Positions 1 to 5,596 of a stretch of DNA of 6,293 nt are shown here, in pieces. How positions within the stretch are numbered: the stretch's first letter is position 1; each line of letters starts with the position of its first letter. Origin of the DNA: an uncultured Lachnospiraceae bacterium (GTDB taxonomy: Bacteria; Bacillota_A; Clostridia; Lachnospirales; Lachnospiraceae); assembly GCA_949957035.1 (NCBI GenBank), contig CATLIP010000147.1, positions 1-6,293 on the forward strand. The letters are read 5' to 3'. A program made the translations under genes and the position numbers. The notes beneath the pieces were generated by a model, which worked only from the letters and a program-made list of their open reading frames with translations, was not told where the DNA came from and made no database searches.

Positions 1-2
1 TC

Positions 3-80
3 CATTGCACAGTGCCACGCCAGTTGTTGACGGCGGATTTGGATAAAGGCTCGGAGGTGGCAAATGTCATCGACATATAG
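3..80 (+). other. Possible 3' tail of an unidentified plus-strand gene or mobile element
   Basis: From the left edge one plus-strand frame is open for 25 codons and ends in TAG at 78-80. Its last residues read roughly LTADLDKGSEVANVIDI. The block is clearly richer in GC (about 57% in bases 1-60, 47% in 61-120) than the following 200 bases (about 32-37%), which fits the end of a coding region or of an inserted element. I do not recognise the peptide. A minus-strand frame from an ATG at 76-74 also stays open to the window edge (reading MSMTFATSEPLSKSAVNN and onward), but it has no Shine-Dalgarno sequence in front. Which strand is coding, if either, cannot be settled from 80 bases. Confidence 0.2.
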
Positions 81-114
81 CAACCGTCATGTTGATTGTG
101 TGGTTCGCAGTCGG

Positions 115-321
115 TTAGGGTAAGAGGGAACTACAACCTAACTCATCTTCCTTATAAACAATCAGAAATCCGAACCTTGTCGCTAATGAACAAATATCTT
201 GACCTCTTAAATAAGGCAAACCTAATCTATACCCTTCTGATTGACAATCAGCATTATCTCCGATTAATATACGGATAATCTTGTCTGTGCATAATAATTC
301 CCATCTATTTTTCAATGACAA
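115..321 (-). CDS. Small orphan reading frame, function unknown, possibly a gene remnant
   Basis: A 68-codon frame ends in TAA at 115-117. The sequence is not low-complexity and reads like protein, with a central LPYLRGQDICSLATRFGF stretch. No family could be assigned with confidence. The start is uncertain. TTG at 321 sits 6 nt after AGAGG (332-328); GTG at 324 is a better start codon but only 3 nt from it. An in-frame TAG at 333-331 closes the frame upstream. A near-consensus promoter lies about 50 nt upstream, which supports expression. However, the frame runs into a GC-rich block near position 125, and another frame upstream (ATG at 382, reading MSKEENDVVRNYVSL then stop) also looks protein-like. 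The whole may therefore be a frameshifted, truncated remnant of a longer gene. Confidence 0.35.
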   Translation of the reverse strand: MSLKNRWELLCTDKIIRILIGDNADCQSEGYRLGLPYLRGQDICSLATRFGFLIVYKEDELGCSSLLP

Positions 322-380
322 CACCCACCTCTATCTATAAAGATACATAATTTCTGACAACATCGTTTTCTTCTTTACTC

Positions 381-409
381 ATTATAGGCCAATTTCACGC
401 CTCTATCAA
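381..409 (-). promoter_or_regulatory. Predicted sigma-A promoter for the small orphan frame
   Basis: On the minus strand TTGATA (409-404) is followed after exactly 17 bases by TATAAT (386-381). That is five of six matches to the -35 consensus and six of six to the -10. Transcription would start near 374, giving a leader of about 50 nt before the AGAGG and TTG/GTG start of the small frame. The match is as good as that of the hydrolase promoter elsewhere in the window, although AT-rich intergenic DNA produces some matches by chance. Confidence 0.5.
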
Positions 410-567
410 CCAATAATCTCCATCATCACCGTAATTCCAATATGATAAGATATAACAGCTTATGCACCCTAACACCATTTAGAGAAACTCCATGTAAATC
501 TACGTCCAGAAACGGCAAGCAAACTTCTCCCCTTTTCCCAAAAGAATGAGGCAAACTTTCACACACT

Positions 568-617
568 ATTTGGGGGATACCCTTTCCCCCAACTCTTCCC
601 CCAAAAATCCCCCAAAT
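568..617 (-). repeat. Inverted repeat enclosing a G-quadruplex motif
   Basis: Two perfect 11-base arms, ATTTGGGGGAT (568-578) and its complement ATCCCCCAAAT (607-617), flank a 28-base loop. Read on the minus strand, bases 613-580 contain four G-runs: G5, then 6 bases, G5, then 7 bases, G5, then 3 bases, G3. This fits the standard four-run quadruplex pattern with loops of seven or fewer. CCCCCAA recurs three times on the plus strand (586, 598 and 609). The hairpin and the quadruplex use the same bases and would be mutually exclusive. The element lies about 55 bases beyond the tsf terminator. Its function is unknown. Confidence 0.7.
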
Positions 618-670
618 TGGCACTCAAAATACGGTAATTTACGATAAATTATGAACCTCTCCTTAGAACG

Positions 671-716
671 CAAAAAACCCCTGAAAATGCCCATTTTATG
701 GGATTTTCAGGGGTTC
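671..716 (-). terminator. Rho-independent terminator of the rpsB-tsf operon
   Basis: AACCCCTGAAAAT (676-688) pairs perfectly with ATTTTCAGGGGTT (703-715), a 13-bp stem. The stem continues with 5 bp (CCCAT/ATGGG) after a single bulged base at 689, closed by a TTT loop. On the minus strand the stem is followed directly by a run of T (complement of A672-677). It lies 24 bases after the tsf stop codon. On the plus strand no T-run follows, so it acts one way only. Confidence 0.93.
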
Positions 717-739
717 GTGAATCAATTTCATTCAGAAGT

Positions 740-1675
740 TTACTGATTCATCTGCGCCGCAACCTCCGCCGCAAAATCCTCATTCTTTTTCTCAAGCCCT
801 TCGCCCGTCTCAAACCGCACGAACCGCTTCAAAGTGACTGCAGAACCAGTCTCCTTAGAAACCGCCTCCAGATACTTCGCAACCGTCTCCTTATTCTCAG
901 CCTTCACATACTCCTGCTCTAACAGACAAACTTCCTTCAATTCCTTATTGAGACGTCCGGTAATCATCTTCTCGATAATATTCTCCGGCTTATTTGCATT
1001 CTTAGGATCATTCTTAGCCTGTGCAACCAGAATCTCCTTCTCGTGCTCCTTATACTCCTCCGGTACATCATCCGTCGAAACATACTTCGGATTCAGAGCC
1101 GCAATCTGCATAGCCACATTCTTAAGAGCTTCCTTCACTGCATCAGAATGACACTGCGTCTCAGCCTCAACCAGAACACCAATCTTACCGCCCGCATGAA
1201 TATAAGACACAACAATCCCGCTCTCGGAAACGACCTTCTCAAATCTTCTGATATTCATATTCTCGCCAATCTTAGCAATCATAGCTGCCAGCTTATCCTG
1301 AACAGTCATAGATGTGTCAAGAGCCCATGGCTCTGCCTTGAAAGCTTCCACATCCGCCGCATTAGAATCTGCAAGCTGCTCTACAACTTCCTTAACATAT
1401 GTCTGGAACACTTCATTCTTCGCAACGAAATCAGTCTCAGCGTTAACCTCTACGATTGCAGCCACCTTATCGTCACCCTTAATTGTCGTAGCAACAATAC
1501 CCTCGGCCGCAATACGTCCTGCCTTCTTCTCAGCCTTTGCCTGTCCGTTTTTTCTCAGATATTCTACAGCCGCATCCATGTCGCCGTTCGTCTCGTTCAG
1601 AGCCTTCTTACAGTCCATCATGCCTGCGCCCGTCATCTCTCTTAACTCTTTTACCATACTAGCTGTTACTGCCAT
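740..1675 (-). CDS. tsf: Translation elongation factor Ts (EF-Ts)
   Basis: EF-Ts is the cytoplasmic guanine nucleotide exchange factor that regenerates EF-Tu-GTP from EF-Tu-GDP. The 311-residue product has an N-terminal UBA-like domain (about 1-55) with the first family signature around LREMTGAGMMDCKKAL (11-26). The second signature, EVNAETDFVAKN, is at 76-87; TDFV is the conserved motif that contacts the EF-Tu nucleotide-binding domain. The core dimerisation region extends to the C-terminus, ending near residue 290 with the conserved LKRFVRFETGEG type sequence. The start is the ATG of MAVTASMV at 1675, because GGAGGAG (1688-1682) lies 6 bases upstream. A longer frame opening at 1744 has no such site and adds an atypical 23-residue extension. 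It lies downstream of rpsB in the usual order, and a strong terminator follows it. Confidence 0.97.
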   Translation of the reverse strand: MAVTASMVKELREMTGAGMMDCKKALNETNGDMDAAVEYLRKNGQAKAEKKAGRIAAEGIVATTIKGDDKVAAIVEVNAETDFVAKNEVFQTYVKEVVEQLADSNAADVEAFKAEPWALDTSMTVQDKLAAMIAKIGENMNIRRFEKVVSESGIVVSYIHAGGKIGVLVEAETQCHSDAVKEALKNVAMQIAALNPKYVSTDDVPEEYKEHEKEILVAQAKNDPKNANKPENIIEKMITGRLNKELKEVCLLEQEYVKAENKETVAKYLEAVSKETGSAVTLKRFVRFETGEGLEKKNEDFAAEVAAQMNQ

Positions 1676-1703
1676 GTTAATCTCCTCCAAATCTATTCCC
1701 TGT

Positions 1704-1728
1704 AATATCCACCTCTTTTTTGGATATT
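1704..1728 (-). repeat. 7-bp inverted repeat in the rpsB-tsf spacer
   Basis: AATATCC (1704-1710) and GGATATT (1722-1728) form a 7-bp stem with an 11-base loop in the 85-base gap between the two genes. The minus-strand loop contains AAAAAAGAGG. It has neither the GC content nor the following U-run of a full terminator. It could be an RNA-processing or attenuation site that sets the S2:EF-Ts ratio, or it could be chance. Confidence 0.4.
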
Positions 1729-1760
1729 CTGCACACAAAATCATCCAAAAGAGATGTCAT

Positions 1761-2504
1761 CTACTCGTCTGCTCCCTCACTATATGCTTCCTCTTCGCTG
1801 TACGCACCCTCATCACCGGTCATTCCCTGATTCGCCTCAACAACAGCATCCGCCATCTTAGAAACAATCAGTTTAACTGCGCGAATGGCGTCGTCATTAC
1901 CCGGAATTACATAATCCAATTCTTCCGGATCACAGTTGGTATCAGCAATACCGATAAGCGGGATTCCCAGAGTATGCGCCTCCTGCACGCAGATTCTCTC
2001 CTTCTTCGGATCTACTACGAAAATAGCGTCCGGAAGCTGCTTCATCTCCTTGATTCCGCCTAAGTTCTTCTCTAACTTCTCCCACTCTTTTTTCAACTGA
2101 ATGACTTCCTTCTTCGGCAATACATCGAAGGTTCCGTCCTCAGACATCCTCTCAATCTCTTTCAAACGTGCAACTCTGCTCTTAATCGTCTTGAAGTTCG
2201 TCAGCATACCCCCAAGCCATCTCTCGTTCACATAGAACATTCCGCAACGCTCTGCCTCTGTCTTAATGGCATCCTGCGCCTGCTTCTTCGTTCCAACGAA
2301 CAGCACCGTACCGCCCTCTGCCGCAATATCGGATACTGCCTGATATGCCTCATCCACCTTACCTACAGACTTCTGCAAATCGATAATATAGATACCGTTT
2401 CTCTCTGTGTAGATATACGGAGCCATCTTAGGGTTCCATCTTCTTGTCTGATGTCCGAAATGAACACCTGCTTCTAAAAGTTGCTTCATTGAAATAACGC
2501 TCAT
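1761..2504 (-). CDS. rpsB: 30S ribosomal protein S2
   Basis: S2 is a structural protein of the small ribosomal subunit, bound late in assembly between head and body. The 247-residue product begins with the conserved segment [19 protein letters not shown] (9-27), followed by [17 protein letters not shown]. It has the typical [11 protein letters not shown] (67-77) and [15 protein letters not shown] (93-107) motifs, a charged helical insertion (about 108-155), and [12 protein letters not shown] (158-169) with [11 protein letters not shown] (180-190). The tail after residue 225 is acidic and holds two near-copies of AYSEE/AYSEG. Length is normal for the family. The start at 2504 is chosen because GGAGGAA (2517-2511) lies 6 bases before it; an ATG at 2519 overlaps that site and would add MEERN. 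It heads the rpsB-tsf operon. Confidence 0.97.
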   Translation of the reverse strand: MSVISMKQLLEAGVHFGHQTRRWNPKMAPYIYTERNGIYIIDLQKSVGKVDEAYQAVSDIAAEGGTVLFVGTKKQAQDAIKTEAERCGMFYVNERWLGGMLTNFKTIKSRVARLKEIERMSEDGTFDVLPKKEVIQLKKEWEKLEKNLGGIKEMKQLPDAIFVVDPKKERICVQEAHTLGIPLIGIADTNCDPEELDYVIPGNDDAIRAVKLIVSKMADAVVEANQGMTGDEGAYSEEEAYSEGADE

Positions 2505-2628
2505 GTTTCTTTCCTCCATTTGGTTTTTTGCTTCCGCATGTGTGTAAGCCCTTGAAACCGGTCCGGCTATCGCCTGCTCCTACATTACCGGCACCCTCTC
2601 AGACAAACAAATGCGTGATTTTTGCGAC
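2505..2628 (-). promoter_or_regulatory. Structured rpsB 5' leader, candidate S2 autoregulatory element
   Basis: From the predicted transcription start near 2628 to the rpsB start codon there is a non-coding leader of about 124 nt. Complementary segments suggest a closed domain. CGCAT (2615-2611) can pair with ATGCG (2539-2535), continued with mismatches by TGT/ACA. Inside it, CCGGT (2591-2587) can pair with ACCGG (2562-2558), and GGC-GATA-GCC (2574-2565) forms a small hairpin. A leader-based autogenous control of rpsB by S2 is known in Gammaproteobacteria; whether this leader does the same is inference. The fold was worked out by eye, without energy or covariation support. Confidence 0.45.
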
Positions 2629-2634
2629 TTTATC

Positions 2635-2663
2635 ATAATAGCATAAAAGCCTTGCAAATGCAA
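2635..2663 (-). promoter_or_regulatory. Predicted promoter of rpsB-tsf
   Basis: TTGCAT (2663-2658) and TATTAT (2640-2635) are 17 bases apart on the minus strand. The -10 matches five of six consensus positions and the -35 only three. Transcription would start near 2628. The -35 and most of the spacer lie inside the terminator hairpin of the upstream hydrolase gene. A promoter is expected here because the upstream gene is closed by that terminator. Confidence 0.5.
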
Positions 2664-2672
2664 GGCTTTTAT
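2643..2672 (-). terminator. Terminator of the NlpC/P60 hydrolase gene
   Basis: Bases 2643-2656 are perfectly complementary to 2659-2672, giving a stem of up to 14 bp with the core AAAAGCCTTGCA/TGCAAGGCTTTT; sterically the innermost pair opens to a four-base loop. On the minus strand the descending arm ends in CTTTTAT, followed by an AT-rich GCTATTATGATA, so the U-rich segment is partly within the stem. It lies about 57 bases after the hydrolase stop codon and before rpsB. Confidence 0.8.
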
Positions 2673-2675
2673 AAA

Positions 2676-2711
2676 CTCAAATTTTCAGCTCAAATTTCAG
2701 TTCAAATTCAA
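2676..2711. repeat. Three imperfect tandem repeats in the hydrolase 3' untranslated region
   Basis: Three adjacent units, CTCAAATTTTCAG (2676-2688), CTCAAATTTCAG (2689-2700) and TTCAAATTCAA (2701-2711), differ by small deletions and substitutions. They lie between the hydrolase stop codon and its terminator. They look like products of local slippage; no function can be inferred. Confidence 0.6.
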
Positions 2712-2728
2712 TACAAATACTTTCACTC

Positions 2729-3901
2729 CTACCAATAACGTCTGTACCATGGAGAACCGTATACGCTGGCAACCTTCACCACATCTCCCGGCTCCGGTGC
2801 GTGAATCATCTGGCCGCCGCCGATATAGATTCCCACATGTCCGGAATAACATACCACATCTCCCGGCTGCGGATTGCTCACTGCGACTCCGCCTCCGCCC
2901 TGTGCTCCGGAAGTACGTCCGATACTAATACCTGCGACTCTGTGACAATACTGAACAAGTCCTGAACAATCCAGTCCAACGCCCGGCGACGTACCGCCCC
3001 ATACATAAGGAACTCCCTGCTGTGAATACGCTGCATTCACAATAGCCTGTCCCACCGCCGCGTTGCCGGAACCGCCGCTGCTCTGGCTTCCTCCGCCGTT
3101 ACCACTATTACCGGTATTTCCACTGTTACCGGAGTTATTATTATTGCTGGTATTTCCACTATTTCCGGTATTCCCGCTGTTCTGGTTATTATTGCTACCA
3201 TTCTGCTGATTTCCGGAATTATTATTGTTGTTGCTCGCTGACGCAAGCTGACGCTGACGCTCCTCTTCTTCTTTACGTCTCCGCTCCTCAGCTTCCCTTG
3301 CCGCCGCTTCTACTGCCGCCTGAATCTGGCCGTCCAAGTCTTCTACTTCTGCTCTCTTCTCCTCGATTGTAGTATCCAATACGTCTTTCTGATCTTCATA
3401 CTCAACCTGCAGAGATTCCAGCTTCTTCTGGTCTTCCTCAAGAGTTGTCTTCAAATCCGCAATCTGGTTCTTCGTCTCTACATATTCCTGTAACTGATCT
3501 CTGTCATAATCATGCACATTCTGAACATATTCGGCCTTATTCACCAGATCAGAGAAATTCTCCGCCGTAACCAGAGACTCAAGCGCCGTAGTATCCCCTT
3601 CTTCGTACATATACTTAATACGAAGCTTCATGGCCTCATACTGCTCTTTTTCCTTCACCTCTGCAGCGGCCAAATCATCCGTAGCTTGGATAATCTCTTC
3701 GCCCTTCTTAACCAGATCTTCCTCCAGACCATTAATCTTCGAGATAATCTTCGTCAGCTCTTCCTGCAGAGAATTTACTTCACTCTGCTTCTCAGCCTTG
3801 TCTTCCTTCAGTTCATCGATTGACGGCGCTGCCATAACCGGCATTACGATTAAAGAGCTTGCAACAACAGCGGCTAAAAATCTTGCTCCAAATTTTCTCA
3901 T
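2729..3901 (-). CDS. Secreted coiled-coil NlpC/P60 peptidoglycan hydrolase, PcsB/CwlO-like
   Basis: Predicted extracellular cell-wall endopeptidase of 390 residues, probably cleaving peptide stems of peptidoglycan during growth or division. Residues 1-24 are a Sec signal peptide: MRKF, a hydrophobic core, and cleavage near VMA-APS. Residues about 27-220 are a long charged coiled coil, as in PcsB and CwlO. A linker of Asn, Gly and Ser follows (224-280). The NlpC/P60 domain fills 285-390, with the catalytic cysteine in DCSGLV (Cys312), the histidine in GHVGIYIG (His355) and a third polar residue in MIHAP (His367). All expected active-site residues are present. The start at 3901 is preferred because AAGGATGG lies 8 bases upstream and it yields a canonical signal peptide; the ATG at 3913 is part of that site. 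The gene has its own promoter, a possible WalR box and a terminator. The exact bond cleaved is unknown. Confidence 0.92.
   Translation of the reverse strand: MRKFGARFLAAVVASSLIVMPVMAAPSIDELKEDKAEKQSEVNSLQEELTKIISKINGLEEDLVKKGEEIIQATDDLAAAEVKEKEQYEAMKLRIKYMYEEGDTTALESLVTAENFSDLVNKAEYVQNVHDYDRDQLQEYVETKNQIADLKTTLEEDQKKLESLQVEYEDQKDVLDTTIEEKRAEVEDLDGQIQAAVEAAAREAEERRRKEEEERQRQLASASNNNNNSGNQQNGSNNNQNSGNTGNSGNTSNNNNSGNSGNTGNSGNGGGSQSSGGSGNAAVGQAIVNAAYSQQGVPYVWGGTSPGVGLDCSGLVQYCHRVAGISIGRTSGAQGGGGVAVSNPQPGDVVCYSGHVGIYIGGGQMIHAPEPGDVVKVASVYGSPWYRRYW
3062..3232 (-). repeat. Repetitive DNA encoding the Asn/Gly/Ser linker of the hydrolase
   Basis: About 57 codons encode almost only Asn, Gly, Ser, Thr and Gln. 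SGNTGNSGNT and SGNSGNTGNSGN recur, and runs of AAT/AAC are present. The DNA is degenerate but repetitive, so length change by slippage or unequal recombination is plausible. In the protein it is a flexible, uncharged spacer between the coiled coil and the catalytic domain. Confidence 0.85.
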
Positions 3902-3990
3902 AAATAAAACCATCCTTTTTATGTATTTTCGATATTACTATTTACACTCTTCTACGCTTGTTCGACATAGTCCCTCTACATCTGGTAACA

Positions 3991-4019
3991 ATTATACCCT
4001 AAAACACTAAAACTTGCAA
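3991..4019 (-). promoter_or_regulatory. Predicted sigma-A promoter of the NlpC/P60 hydrolase gene
   Basis: On the minus strand TTGCAA (4019-4014) and a perfect TATAAT (3996-3991) are separated by 17 bases. Transcription would begin near 3984, giving an untranslated leader of about 83 nt before the start codon at 3901. It is one of the two best promoter matches in the window and makes the hydrolase independent of gltBD. Confidence 0.8.
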
Positions 4020-4025
4020 TATTTT

Positions 4026-4042
4026 TTAATAATTTTGTAACA
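4026..4042 (-). promoter_or_regulatory. Candidate WalR (YycF/VicR) binding box
   Basis: The minus strand reads TGTTAC-AAAAT-TATTAA (4042-4026). The known WalR consensus in Bacillus and Staphylococcus is TGTWAH, five bases, TGTWAH. The first half matches fully; the second differs at one position (A for G). It ends six bases upstream of the -35, a position suited to activation. WalRK orthologues control pcsB in streptococci and cwlO/lytE in Bacillus, so the target gene fits. The motif is short and AT-rich and could arise by chance. Confidence 0.4.
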
Positions 4043-4046
4043 AATG

Positions 4047-4074
4047 TTTTCGACAAATCCCAAACGCTCGAAAA
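4047..4074 (-). terminator. Weak hairpin after gltD, possible terminator
   Basis: TTTTCGA (4047-4053) and TCGAAAA (4068-4074) form a 7-bp stem with a 14-base loop, nine bases beyond the gltD stop codon. The stem is AT-rich and no clear U-run follows, so it is a poor intrinsic terminator. No better candidate lies between gltD and the next promoter, so some read-through into the hydrolase gene is possible. Confidence 0.35.
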
Positions 4075-4082
4075 TACAAGGA

Positions 4083-5582
4083 TTACTGGATGTTCATATT
4101 CGTATATCCCATCAGGCTTACATCAATCTCCTGAGCGGCCTCCCTGCCTTCCCGGATTGCCCATACCACTAAAGACTGTCCTCTGTGCATGTCTCCTGCC
4201 GCAAACACATTCCGTACATTCGTTGCATAGGCGCCCTGGCCTGTCGCCACATTGGTGCGCCCGTCAACCTCCACGCCAAAGGCTTTCGTCACATAGCTCT
4301 CGCTTCCGAGGAACCCCGCTGCAATCAGCACCAGGTCCACATCCACAGTATACTCACTGCCGGCAATCTCCTCCATCACCATGCGCCCGCTCTTCTCATC
4401 CTTCTTAGGCATAAGTTTCACAAGGACCGCCTTGCATACATTTCCCGCCTTATCCTTCTGAAACTCCTTTACCGTCGTCTGGTACACCCGGGGATCTTTT
4501 CCGAATACCGCAATCGCCTCTTGCTGCCCATAATCCGTCTTGCATACCTTCGGCCACTCAGGCCATGGATTGTCTAAGGCACGCTCGTCAGGCGCCTTGG
4601 GCAGCATCTCAAGCTGAAGCACCGACTTTGCCCCATGGCGCATAGAAGTGCCCACACAGTCATTTCCTGTGTCGCCGCCTCCGATTATCATCACATTCTT
4701 CCCCTTTGCAGAAATATATGCTCCATCCTTAAGCTTAAGCTCATTCTCCCACAACGCCTTTGTGGTGGATTTCAGAAAATCGACCGCAAAATAGATTCCA
4801 TTCGCCTCTCGTCCCGGCGCCTTTAAGTCCCTTGGGTTAGACGCTCCGCAGCACAGAAGAATACGGTCAAACTCTCTCAGAAGCTCCGCCGCCTGTTTGT
4901 CCTTTCCCACATTGCAGCCGGTAACGAAGGTAATCCCTTCCTCCTCCATAATCTTAAGCTTACGGTCAATCACCTGTTTCTCCAGCTTCATATTCGGGAT
5001 TCCGTACCTTAAAAGCCCGCCGGCCTTGTCCTCTCGCTCAAACACCGTTACACTGTGTCCCCGCCGGTTCAGCATATCCGCCGCCGCAAGCCCGGAAGGT
5101 CCGGAGCCGATGACCGCCACCTTCTTTCCGGTGCGCACCTTCACAGGCCTAGAAACCGCATAACCCTTCTCGTAGGCATTTTCAATAATCCCATATTCGT
5201 TAGCTTTGGTAGAAACTGCATCTCCATTAAGACTACAGGTACATGCAGCCTCACACAGAGCCGGACACACCCTTGAAGTAAACTCCGGAAAATTATTCGT
5301 CTTTTTAAGCCGATAGTAAGCCTCCTCCCAGTTCCCATGATAAATCAAGTCGTTCCACTCAGGAACCAGATTGTGAAGGGGGCATCCGCTGGCCATTCCC
5401 ATAATCATCTGCCCCGCCTGACAAAAAGGCACCCCGCAGGACATACATCTTGCGCCCTGACGCTCCTGCTCTTCTTTGGATAAAGGTGTGTGAAATTCGT
5501 GAAAATGCTTAAGCCTTTCTATCGGCGCCTCAGCTTTCTTGTCCTGTCTTTCATATTCCATAAAACCTGTCGCTTTTCCCAC
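4083..5582 (-). CDS. gltD: Glutamate synthase (NADPH) small subunit
   Basis: GltD oxidises NADPH on FAD and passes electrons through iron-sulphur clusters to GltB, which makes glutamate from 2-oxoglutarate and glutamine. The 499-residue product has an N-terminal cluster-binding region with CMSCGVPFC (46-54), Cys67 and CPALCEAACTC (106-116). The FAD-binding GSGPSG is at 159-164 and the NADPH-binding GGGDTGND at 301-308. A C-terminal FAAGDMHRGQSLVVWAIREG motif, which closes the FAD site, is at about 460-479. The start is taken as the GTG at 5582, giving MGKATGFMEYER, the usual family N-terminus, 8 bases after AGGAGG. A GTG at 5591 overlaps that site and adds three residues. Similar proteins act as stand-alone oxidoreductases, but the adjacent gltB supports the glutamate synthase role. 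Confidence 0.96.
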   Translation of the reverse strand: MGKATGFMEYERQDKKAEAPIERLKHFHEFHTPLSKEEQERQGARCMSCGVPFCQAGQMIMGMASGCPLHNLVPEWNDLIYHGNWEEAYYRLKKTNNFPEFTSRVCPALCEAACTCSLNGDAVSTKANEYGIIENAYEKGYAVSRPVKVRTGKKVAVIGSGPSGLAAADMLNRRGHSVTVFEREDKAGGLLRYGIPNMKLEKQVIDRKLKIMEEEGITFVTGCNVGKDKQAAELLREFDRILLCCGASNPRDLKAPGREANGIYFAVDFLKSTTKALWENELKLKDGAYISAKGKNVMIIGGGDTGNDCVGTSMRHGAKSVLQLEMLPKAPDERALDNPWPEWPKVCKTDYGQQEAIAVFGKDPRVYQTTVKEFQKDKAGNVCKAVLVKLMPKKDEKSGRMVMEEIAGSEYTVDVDLVLIAAGFLGSESYVTKAFGVEVDGRTNVATGQGAYATNVRNVFAAGDMHRGQSLVVWAIREGREAAQEIDVSLMGYTNMNIQ

Positions 5583-5590
5583 TGTCTCCA

Positions 5591-5596
5591 CCTCCT
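5591..5596 (-). promoter_or_regulatory. gltD ribosome binding site overlapping the gltB stop codon
   Basis: AGGAGG (5596-5591) shares two bases with the gltB TAG stop (5597-5595) and sits 8 bases before the GTG at 5582. This fixes the gltD start and implies translational coupling, so that GltB and GltD are made in step. Confidence 0.85.

Larger units (their letters stand above)
325..670. other. Gene-poor intergenic stretch between the tsf terminator and the small orphan frame
   Basis: No reading frame here has both a ribosome binding site and protein-like content. The stretch contains the promoter at 381-409, the G-rich inverted-repeat element at 568-617, and a 7-bp inverted repeat with a 3-base loop (TAATTTA/TAAATTA, 635-641 and 645-651). 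Bases 420-560 show no structure I can support. A minus-strand AAGGAGAGG (663-655) looks like a good Shine-Dalgarno sequence, but it has no ATG, GTG or TTG at a suitable distance in a frame of any length. It may be a relic of a lost gene. Confidence 0.5.

Noticed and set aside
426..623. Minus-strand frame of 65 codons in the intergenic region
   Set aside because: It begins with GTG without any ribosome binding site, and its first third is simply the translation of the G-runs. No protein-like features support it.
1314..2063. A 249-codon plus-strand open frame spanning tsf and rpsB
   Set aside because: It is antisense to two certain genes, its product is Ser/Ala/Leu-rich nonsense, and there is no ribosome binding site. 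It is a by-product of the coding pattern on the other strand. The same holds for plus-strand frames at 834-1151 and 1043-1645.
3037..3246. Minus-strand frame of 69 codons within the hydrolase linker
   Set aside because: It is the frame-shifted reading of the Asn/Gly/Ser repeats, giving Ile/Val/Pro repeats, with no start signal of its own.
3976..3991. Second WalR-like sequence (TGTTAC, four bases, TGTAGA) just after the hydrolase -10
   Set aside because: The spacing is four rather than five bases and the second half has a mismatch at a core position. It also lies downstream of the -10.
3630..4010. Plus-strand frame of 126 codons opposite the hydrolase gene
   Set aside because: It mirrors the coiled-coil and signal-peptide region, has no Shine-Dalgarno sequence, and overlaps the hydrolase promoter.
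4897..5163. Plus-strand frames opposite gltD (also 4157-4408, 4185-4577, 5055-5276)
   Set aside because: All are antisense to a full-length, motif-complete gltD and lack start signals.
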